Shown: one piece after another, positions 61,701 through 64,000 of the stretch
How positions within the stretch are numbered: position 1 is the first letter of the stretch
Layout of the letters: every line of letters begins with the position of its first letter
DNA from: Limnohabitans sp. WS1
GTDB taxonomy: Bacteria > Pseudomonadota > Gammaproteobacteria > Burkholderiales > Burkholderiaceae_C
Direction: 5' to 3'
Assembly: GCF_003063265.1 (NCBI RefSeq)
Contig: NZ_NERU01000002.1
Span: 186,001-250,000, forward strand
DNA length: 64,000 bases
The notes under the pieces: generated by a model
Databases searched by the model: none
Told to the model about the DNA's origin: nothing
The model's input: the letters and a program-made list of their open reading frames with translations, nothing else
Program-made: the position numbers and the translations under genes

Positions 61701-64000
61701 GGTGGAGTTTTCAATCGACGCCAGGGTGTCATCGTTGGTGGTAGTGACCGAGGCCGCCCCCACCACCGACACGCTGGTCTTGCTGCCTTTGGACAGGTTG
61801 GCCGAAATACCCGTGGCCACAGCCGTGCGCTCGCCCGACTTGATGGCCTGCACGTTCAAGCTGGTGGCGGTGTCGGCCAAGTCGGTCACGCTGCTGTCCA
61901 CAATGCGTGCGGTGGTGTCGTCGTCTGATTTTTGCAAAGCCACAGCGCCCGCAATGGCGGCGCTGAAGGTGGTGGATGCGTTTTTGGACATGGCCAGCGC
62001 GCCGCCACCGGCCACGCTCACTTGGGTCAGATCGGACAGCGCCCGCACCGTCAAACCGAGGGTGCCAGCGCCTTCGGCCTTGATCACGGCGCGGTCCACC
62101 AGCGCTGTGGTGTCCAGGTCGGTGGTGTTGGTGACAATCGCACCGGCCCCGGCAATGGCAAAACTCGGCGGCTTGCTGGCGGCCGGCTCGCTGGCGGCGG
62201 CACTGTCCGAGCCCGAGCCTTTGGCCGGTTCGCTGGCTTCGGCCACGGGGGCCATGCTGGCATCACTGCCGTCCAGCTGGGCTTGGGTGTCGGCCGAATC
62301 GGTGGCGGTTTTGTCGGCCAGGTTTTCTCCGGTGCTCTTGGGGGCGGCGGGTGGTTTTTCGCCCGCTGTGGCCCCGGCCACGCCCATGGCCACAATTTTT
62401 CCGTCGGTTCGCGCTTCGACCCGCATGGCCCCCGCCACGATGGCCCCCACCGTGCCCTCGGTGGTGTCGGCACCGCCCGAATCGGCGTCGTTGTCACCCA
62501 CATAGGCGCGGGTGTCGCCGGTGATGCTGTTGATGGCCAGGCCAATGCCCACGCCCGAGTTCTCGCTGCGCGAGACAGCGCCGGTCATGGCGATCACCCC
62601 CAGCGAGGCGTTCGCTTCCACCACCACTTGGGTGGCATTCACAAAGGCTTCGCGGCTGATCGAGGCGCGGGTGGTTTCCTTGAGCTTGTTGTAAGACGCG
62701 ATGCCATTGACGGCCACGCCCGCGCCTTGGCCCGAGGTGGGCGAAATCGAGACCAGCCAGTCGTCGGTTTCGGCTGTGGTTTCCAGCCGGAAGGTGTTGA
62801 TTTCGGCCCGGTCGGCAATGCCGGCAATGGCCGTGTTGTCGCGCGACACCATCGAGAAAGTGCCCCCCACCGAGGTGCCCGATGCGCCTGCGGCCGGGGC
62901 AGGGCCACCGGCGTGGTGCAGGCTCTGCACATGGTTGGCGGCTTTGACCACCGTGGAACCGGTGAAGCTGCGGGTGAAATTGATCTCGTCCACCGCTGGC
63001 CCGGTGGGAGCGACCCGTGTGGTGCTGACAAAGTCGCCCAGCACACCCAAGTCCTTGTCCAGGCTGTAGGTGTTGATGGGGATCAGCATCTCGACCAAGT
63101 CCGAATCAAACCCGACTTCTTTCACGTCATACGTCCAGGCGGCTCCCCCGGTGATGTGGGTGGTCAGCTTGGCCCCCGTGTCCACCCAAGCCCGGGTGTC
63201 GTTTTTCATGAAGCTCAAGTTCACCGCCCCGGCGGCGGCCAGGTTGGTGGCCGAAGACGTGGCCCCCACGCGGGTGTTGAAGCCGTCCAGCAAAAAGTCG
63301 GTGCCGCCCATGATGTTGGCATAGGCCGAGGAAAAACTGCTCCAGTCCAGCGGCAAACCGTTGGTGTAAAACTCGGGCATGTCGGTGGCCGCATGCACGG
63401 CCACATGGTTGCCCGTGACTTGGGCCCCCGAGCCCACCAAGGCGCGGGTGGTCATGTTGTGGTTGCCGTAATTGAAAGCGGCGGCCAGGCTGACTTTGGT
63501 GCCCTGCGAATCCTTGGTGTCCGAGGTCGCTTCGGCGGTGGCCACGCTTTGCAGCTGGCCCACCAGGGTTTGGGCGTCCACCACCGCGTTGCCCCCGGCG
63601 GTGACGATGGCCCCTGCGCCCACCGTGGCGCGGGTGGTGTGGTGTGATTCCGACCAGGTCAAGGCCCCGGCCAGGCGCAGGGCAGGGGGTTTGGACTCGG
63701 CCGGTGCACCGCCCGATTCCGTGTCCGCGCCGCCGGAGACCTCATCCGCCATGGCCTTGAAGCTGGCCAACAAACCTGCTTCGGCCGCAGCGCCTGCATC
63801 GTCCTTGGAGTATTCCAAAGAAGTGGGCAATCCGGCCAAAGCGCTTTCTTCCTCTTCTTCAGAGGCGTTGGCCGAAGTGGCCGAAATCGCGTTTTTGGCC
63901 GAGGCGTTCATGGCCATGATGCTGACGTGGCCGTCGGCCGTGATCTGCCCGTCCATGGTCACGCTGGTGGTGGACTTTTGCAGCGACAGCGCCCCCACCA
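43713..64000 (-). CDS. Giant repetitive surface adhesin, LktA/filamentous-haemagglutinin-like (5' end outside window)
   Basis: The frame is open from the right edge to 43713, giving over 6,760 residues without the N-terminus. The whole is Ala/Gly/Ser/Thr/Val-rich beta-helix-type sequence, as in filamentous adhesins; the style resembles the leukotoxin LktA family. Visible parts from the N-terminal side: an acidic linker (SEEEEESALAG); triple 990-bp repeats (57.0-60.4 kb); two Ig-like domains (about 55.1-55.7 kb); a less repetitive central region (about 48-53 kb) with a basic Cys-containing stretch KRQWKKCGFMCFKK near 50.2 kb; and a C-terminal run of 119-120-residue repeats (44.1-46.6 kb). It ends in TGTRSLPIGF with no autotransporter barrel or RTX tail, so a separate secretion partner is expected outside the window. 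Confidence 0.85.
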   Translation of the reverse strand, partial: VGALSLQKSTTSVTMDGQITADGHVSIMAMNASAKNAISATSANASEEEEESALAGLPTSLEYSKDDAGAAAEAGLLASFKAMADEVSGGADTESGGAPAESKPPALRLAGALTWSESHHTTRATVGAGAIVTAGGNAVVDAQTLVGQLQSVATAEATSDTKDSQGTKVSLAAAFNYGNHNMTTRALVGSGAQVTGNHVAVHAATDMPEFYTNGLPLDWSSFSSAYANIMGGTDFLLDGFNTRVGATSSATNLAAAGAVNLSFMKNDTRAWVDTGAKLTTHITGGAAWTYDVKEVGFDSDLVEMLIPINTYSLDKDLGVLGDFVSTTRVAPTGPAVDEINFTRSFTGSTVVKAANHVQSLHHAGGPAPAAGASGTSVGGTFSMVSRDNTAIAGIADRAEINTFRLETTAETDDWLVSISPTSGQGAGVAVNGIASYNKLKETTRASISREAFVNATQVVVEANASLGVIAMTGAVSRSENSGVGIGLAINSITGDTRAYVGDNDADSGGADTTEGTVGAIVAGAMRVEARTDGKIVAMGVAGATAGEKPPAAPKSTGENLADKTATDSADTQAQLDGSDASMAPVAEASEPAKGSGSDSAAASEPAASKPPSFAIAGAGAIVTNTTDLDTTALVDRAVIKAEGAGTLGLTVRALSDLTQVSVAGGGALAMSKNASTTFSAAIAGAVALQKSDDDTTARIVDSSVTDLADTATSLNVQAIKSGERTAVATGISANLSKGSKTSVSVVGAASVTTTNDDTLASIENSTVTGNVASPTATGVTVVAYDRSRIGAGGGALSVSTGKGSAGVGAAVSIVNAKGSTQAQVSGGALTQAHDLSVLALSSQKVVGVGAVAGVQTSSDATSAGQLMGSFVTNHVSTTVSAGVKNSAVVNLTGDLIVQGGGTAASATATLDSLIGAVRASEVIDFEMSSASNGYTSEFKDAVGGESVVGVAGTLSVTLGSNASSLGLSYVHNDIQTTYGAQLNGSITTTGGVSVSAISRADIVGVSAGVGATKGKFSGMGSASVNLMGQRTQAQVTGGTVTASQLSVNSETNGNTFGLAGNLSFAVGGGNGKAAGAAVAYTQNGTRTYTSGGSSISTRSAGNAATIDATTVNVGSGTVQVQASNTSDVMSVAASGAASTGNVGFAGTVTVNETADVTEARIGTSTVTGGTVRVQAGEGSGASSARIRSLAGGVSASKGYSGALALGYNTIESTRSAQILSSTINAGTAVSVLADSDASIQTLSVTLAGGKDYAAAGSSSTNVLNGTTLSNVDNSTLNGAATTLTVHASQAGSIESLAGAVTGGGTGAIGGSVAVNHMGKGPEDFKVTARLKDSVLVAPVAVTVDAKLDGSIRSVAASGSGAGTTAINGSVTSNVIESDVQALVVGGSQNSNGGAFKVLADNDADIASLAGTISGAGTAGAGVAVSTNEIGGNVTASLQSYTLRATGAVQVDATSSGNIGSIAAGLAGGGTNALAGSNTTNAITSQVLAQMSSVTQSAASSSLRVKALDSSIIKSFAGTVSGGGTAGGGAAFALNFLGRTATNADSSKGVKAQVLNSSLNSGGAVQVQALSSGLIESMGMAVAGGGSGAVSGSNTTNLLEDDIVATWSGGSLNGTATSLTVQADDSATVRTLAGNVAGSGGGAFGAAIAVNQVGSAVQATLTGMTLNAAPAVVVDADMRGEIKSVAASGAASSGASVNGSFTTNQLTASVKAQATSVTQATNGGAFTVSADNDSDIFSLAGTISGSGAAAIGAAVAVNEMGGDVTARVADSTLRATGALGVTATSSGTIKSVAAGMSGGGTVALAGSNTTNAITSQVLAQVSGVTQSASSSSVRVKALDSSVIQSFAGTVSGGGTAAGGAAFALNFLGRTATNADSSKGVKAEVVNSSMSSGGAVQVQALSTATIQSMGMAVGGSGSGAVTGSNTTNLLEDEITATWSGGSLYGTATSLTVQADDAATVRTFAGNVSGSAAGAFGAAIAVNQVGSAVQAHLSGMTLHAAAAVAVDADLRGEIKSVAASGAADGVASVNGSFTTNQLTASVKAQAVSVLQVTNGGAFSVTADNDSDIFSLAGTISGSGGAAVGAAVAVNEIGGDVTARVASSTVRAPGQVDVQATSSGAIKSVAAGMSGGGSVALAGSNTTNAITSTVLAQLDSTNLVVNASAVNVLARDTSSIQSFAGTVAGGGAAGGGAALALNYLGRTAGNADSSKVVKAEVLASNVRVAGPAVVSAYSTSSIESIGVAAGASGTAAISGSNATNLLEDEITANWTGTNLSSTSSLTVSARQASNIDSLAGNVSGSLGAAVGAAVAVNRIGTVTRANLLGEPIARFYAGQGNWTLSGDDLVVSTESDNEIDTIAVGMSAGAAGVQGSVAVSVINAQTHTTVGADATVSDLYFTDSVAITANSRDRIRALAGAVGFGAAGVGAAGGVLTNIITSSTTAGVVGLDTHINAMAQGSGLTVRQSSLASAPNLMNINQVSDSVMNGASFGTRTVKGLAVQATAIQQIGAVTAVAGGGFTGAAGAAINVDQIGGTTRAYIDKARFIQDTAGANAAQSLDVMAANHAMVASSASALAIGGVGVSGSLGTEIVERATRAEIIGGARVFAKGAADVKAVSTNSVAQISVGAAGGASAGLAGSGDVVLLKGTTEALIDNSTLSADTVSVVADGTNSANLVAGSIAGGGALGAGLSFTVNVSGSTVRAKVNNTTLKADGAVVIDADNRTESFAVSAAAAVGGLAGVAVGAAVTVMEGATEAGLTGTSTLGRRTLATGLVASSNNAPVAITLASDYDQVGTGNQTQLRFSLNDLNGRVNPASAVVTVSDGELTVTAVRQSDGTYTANVASLADGPLMAKVVLTESGTSKASSTTLFKSTGINSSETAPVLGALPVAATRIATLSSFDQVDARNDSAVRFVLKGDSGIQPTGTAVVTVGDGTRSVTATRNADGSYTADVRTLGDGVLTAVVTTGVGETSRVTLNKASGAGSLSVTANETVTLNHNAGQIGVGGVAGIGSSANVVVGKSTVVAKVDASSVRVSGALNVKAEREANIDMITATAGGGGFVGVSGAVGVLVFGSAPDSNANSELTGSSSTLGQIGSVTQANRSQGSGSALTTAESDSANNSGRYDTQGAYAGASGSHRTSATVAATTVTAGSLTVASLDRTSVDNNAGAVALGGAAGISAGVAITLLGGANHAGVSVGNMAVAGNIDIQSGNRTPSEGVPAVESRAISGAGGFVGVGAAVSVASNTTASTASLAGTSSAGGSVNVQALDQASMRSEAVGATAGVVSVGVVTATATQSGSVATTVSGQHSGTGWTAQAERSATAAAQATGGSAGVYAGSGAGATASDSGSVTLTLASNTVLDAGTGDLSLLALSTPSADAYALGVSVGRGVGMGVSVALSEVDTNVQVLANGPLSLSGKNMLVNAVLGHGDSSVTAKAVAGGGGLLLGAQGAGATASNQGTAAVTFSNGATLAATGDVAIMANDAMRMNSESTGVGVGFVGAGVAVAMTESNSTVSSNASGLAGRVQGTLTVSARGDELIDADAVAGSGGVVAGAGADARINHVQNVSATLSSSGSGLLVDGLTAVTAERKVRFDTQASTINASAFGGSGAVTVASLTGSATAKLGNNAKLTGAQLQILATNDVERTDLTAINVQGGGGGVIAGAGADAKTILNGNAVAEIGDDVVLNLGDSGNGLLEVRAYNQFRGSSLGRLDIGGALPIALVDTEINSIANATAKLGARDNIQVAGDVHVNALSYVDIEANTITKTYGAAAAAQGDALALANVTNLVSVGTGTQIVGENSVSLLAGQDKDFWRNKNFVTARADLFNHSAIPVSVNPDVQATLNLTNNLTLDSQSVRSGGLIQLGGISGTYIVEGKGKVSDWTREVGELMGLSSEYGSSNKTLTANVALKGLIEAGYGNKQKLVINANGSVASSEGNIRYSIGTEDLAATGAAYLETLYNQLKNYGDIPEVRAFVEAEMAFYLQTLLREGFATIETDPDTGATQIVPQENVPGTFLTLKNIRAGSGNVELFGNNVTGTATVVARADSEILIDNKSPMNIRAKDLIIDSSGGFAKYNGTYLKSNADIASFNRDVKTGINITVDSIDTRGGGPAEALPTIKILNSYVSTGVVSANPVIATAPDGSSADLRQDQMRSPEIRVNGLAYNKLGSILLDNTSGSISVIAEDALYTPRLDGLEITVNSGKNFVLSSPTVSQSIGGSPENLYAVAYNDDQQNKLNNMGVVRCGTARAGSPASTSFSSNCLRNGTGGIYASGGIFLGARYLNINGTIQSGQSDYAVTLTDASVGSRINSWKTEWPRNRSRSPLLQISGRLSTDSELDVTKRFENGTITQTQRDNELAAIAARRKEPIIHYNASTDRLQVAETNITGGLVEMVGSIINTGGGVVRALDGFARFNIDNQTSYGLDLLGLDTGGDAGVVRITDLNRPVYTGSTLTGYEVTTYERNVAGVFKSTTTAGRGATAAVLRSSNSTLASPNPARPELLATFNYNPVTNSTYVWSAGYEYNQEKRYWYQKSSMLWGAINLKAINWNSVETIVKTASAMAEGIYVTTASPPSGNFWMGTQTITTDAEKEIYKRQWKKCGFMCFKKTFYVDYRTEVGSKDVFTQRVRADHPIAIEMVGYTSGLIQVASKKDIRFSGDLVNDVGLVSLTSSLGSIVQQSGGTSVTGDDLRFYAATGIGSQGSPINVITGTGSFTATSTKGNIAFQSLGGALRINQVSTTGKIWLFGDEDIVGVDPSKVHVSGSSIEISAPRGGIGSFNADGSVKSTLNIQTENSAGGGITATAARGIALKQATGNLWVNQVASSGGDVYIEAGGDLIDNNRNETRDVRTEEELLALWKSASLQGADAEVSRQQTLRSARNSFRRYWGLRNAVVTSVNPSTGAVVSYTADSYNPATYAFTYTTAEKQQLSQNGLSAAQITALESARTQELKDLHALYGTTAYQTSDTLIIDQINAANVAAGRPAVDAMSTWSTAELSSPLPKAIFSKSSTDTQTRIEAPNVIGNRVVLRPGGKIGRDDGAVTINLLKAGGLTTEDQLTIMSAESDDMVLNKSTWMLTVVKKDTFDVLSNKLNLTSNGFVYLGSESTDAYPNGGDANLEKVVGNGEIRIKVSGSVLNASGSTDSVIQGHKAILEAATGSIGTSLKPVTMTLTGGGTPSNATLVARAQDGIWITQTGDMRIADVYSPGFVGLTAQNAIIDARGTERTRSLEAGEASLTALNGSVGTLANPLVVKASASGGVNASTPTGFSVYLQGAETGLSVKNINSGLDIDLYSPTGNLQARGNIKAIGRLSVETEGTGDIVMESGSMFQAVSGDIFVGADDVGLGRLDAARAVVVNARGAMTNNNTDTSLINATGRSVTLQAVGSIGTSTKAVDVLPKEVTRLIATSSTGDAYLSANSGILRVSQVVASGMASLSSAYSIFDERGTNAQSVQGTNIALSAGGDLGQSNLPMTLKTAANGVVTQASAYGSVYVTSPWGVLTVQNGQATTGQISLNGSAYGLNLTGTLSAAQGLTLNAGAYGLNLASTADLSNQAGSVVMKGSTIAMADGAKVHGGLGTLVLTATGDISLTGLSSDNATRSAILVSTTAGAVRDAGDANAYDLKVTAAGGGVSVSALGDVGNAALASSAAGRLLDTDASVLQITSKTGAVTLAQNKATTDVAITSAKNIELLSQGSVVGSKLSALGGGLLVRSAAGGVQLSSGTSTQNLEVTAAGLISLGAITVPGDILITSTTSGGVTAQALTAGLGIIVSAGTAGNLSLGALKAQSGTVVLAAAGGTLSATSASATGNITLDATGNTSVGTLSSSTGAVDVEVTAGTLTTGAVSGSSAVAVKSSGNLSTGALTSTNAAINAQSTAGSVALASARANTGLVVNAKNDLTITTYSVSAGTAALTAGTTFTGTSGTATGHITLDAVGNTSVGAVSSSAGTVDLEVTSGTLTTGAVSGLTGLVLKSSGNLATGALTSANAGINAQSTAGSVALASAKAASSLVAKAASTLAVTTYAVSGGTAALTAGTTFTGTSGTATGNITLDAVGNTSVGAVTSSAGTVDLEVTAGTLTTGAVSGLTGLVLKSSGNLATGALTSANAGINAQSTAGSVALASAKAASGLVANAKTTLAVTTYAVSAGTASLTAGTTYTGTSGTASGNITLDAVGNTSVGAVTSSGGTVDLEVTAGTLTTGAVSGGLGVTLKSSGNLGTGALTSLSGGLNALSSTGSVVITSAKAATSLVANAKNDLNVTTYAVSGGTAVLTAGTTFTGTSGTATGHITLDTVGNASVGAVSSSQGTVDLETTAGTLTTGAVSGVAGVVLKSSGNLSTGALTSTNAGINAQSTAGSVALASAKAGTSLVANANAALNLTTYTVSGGTATLTAGTTFTGTSGTASGNITLDAVGITSVGTVTSSAGSIDLDVTAGTLTTAAVTGLTGVVLKSSGNLSTGALTSANGGIHALSTMGSVALASAKAGSSLVANAKTSLALTTYTVSAGSATLTAGSTFTGTSGTASGNITLDAVGISSVGAVTSSAGTVDLEVTGAALTTGAVSGGAAVLLKSSGNLGTGALTSLNGSVNTESLTGSVAVTAASAKTGLVAKSGTTLNMTSFAVSAGAAQVTAGTDFTVGTGTAYGPITLNMTGIGSLGTLTSTTGAISATSSLKGLSFTTLKAGTGITLRAAANMGLGLNPAFAIIGTNLDAGTGAVDAQATTGNVQIGKLMAASASTVKALSGNLKITTVTLPATIGLTASATGTRSLPIGF
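44110..46640 (-). repeat. C-terminal tandem repeats of 357-360 bp in the adhesin gene
   Basis: About seven clear in-frame copies plus degenerate end copies. Each encodes 119-120 residues with the landmarks FTGTSGTASGNITLDAVG, TLTTGAVSG and SSGNLSTGALTS. Equivalent points recur at about 44890, 45250, 45604 and 45961. Copies are very similar at DNA level, so recombination or assembly collapse is possible here. Confidence 0.9.
57050..60400 (-). repeat. Three 990-bp tandem repeats with 55-residue sub-repeats
   Basis: The same site (NADSSK codons) recurs at 57391, 58381 and 59371, exactly 990 bp apart, equal to 330 codons. Within each unit six sub-repeats of about 55 residues alternate between two types, one with GAAxAVNxxG and one with GSxTTNxL. 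Homology fades gradually beyond both ends. Confidence 0.88.

Noticed and set aside
43800..63700. Many long plus-strand open frames (for example 51567-53291 and 57697-59655) opposite the giant adhesin
   Set aside because: They are antisense shadows of a GC-rich, low-complexity coding strand. They repeat with the same 357- or 990-bp period and encode unnatural Ala/Pro/Arg/His-rich strings with no domains.
1..64000. tRNA, rRNA, prophage or insertion sequence
   Set aside because: Reading through the gene gaps showed no cloverleaf, rRNA motif, transposase or integrase. Small RNAs cannot be excluded without a covariance search.

Overview
The window looks like a stretch of a betaproteobacterial chromosome (order Burkholderiales, probably Comamonadaceae-like). 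The taxon is inferred from protein character and from the trxA-rho-rpmE order; it was not measured. Almost everything from the left edge to about 32 kb concerns phosphate. Housekeeping genes follow, and the last 20 kb is one giant repetitive surface-protein gene that runs off the right edge.

Left part (1-15.1 kb): the end of polyphosphate kinase ppk1 overlaps sixA. Converging on them are a small Ala/Lys/Pro-rich DNA-binding-like protein and exopolyphosphatase ppx. A three-gene arsenate detoxification operon (gapdh-arsJ-arsR) is divergent from the PhoX-type phosphatase phoX1, with a Pho-box-like direct repeat between them. Next come a TlpA-like redoxin, an orphan ParA ATPase with a small partner, a monogalactosyldiacylglycerol-synthase-like glycosyltransferase, a second PhoX (phoX2), and the C-terminal relic of a choice-of-anchor-I protein.

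Pho core (15.1-22.5 kb): pstS-pstC-pstA-pstB-phoU-phoB-phoR, the full high-affinity phosphate uptake and sensing locus. It is preceded by a triple 11-bp-spaced Pho box. A hairpin lies between pstS and pstC. After phoR there is an array of 90-91 bp REP/BIME-like repeats.

Lipid and polyphosphate block (22.6-32 kb): UDP-glucose dehydrogenase, an LplT-like lysophospholipid transporter, a GT4 glycosyltransferase, an unknown membrane protein, a class III aminotransferase, phosphatidylserine decarboxylase, polyphosphate kinase 2 and a CorA-like channel. Several carry Pho-box-like repeats upstream. My reading is that phosphate starvation drives scavenging (PstSCAB, PhoX), polyphosphate turnover (Ppk1, Ppk2, Ppx) and possibly replacement of phospholipids by sugar lipids (glycosyltransferases plus UDP-glucuronate supply). 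The lipid part is inference.

Housekeeping block (32-43 kb): a MATE exporter, a GT-C-like membrane protein, rpmE2, rho, trxA, a flavoprotein, a small conserved protein, and a 7TMR-DISM histidine kinase convergent with a LuxR-type response regulator.

Right part (41.7-64 kb, minus strand): a giant adhesin-like protein (more than 6,760 residues visible, N-terminus missing) is followed closely by a lipoprotein, a PpiC/SurA-type peptidyl-prolyl isomerase and the response regulator. The arrangement suggests an exported-adhesin operon with its own periplasmic chaperone. The giant gene holds two nested tandem-repeat systems: a 990-bp unit and a 357-360-bp unit.
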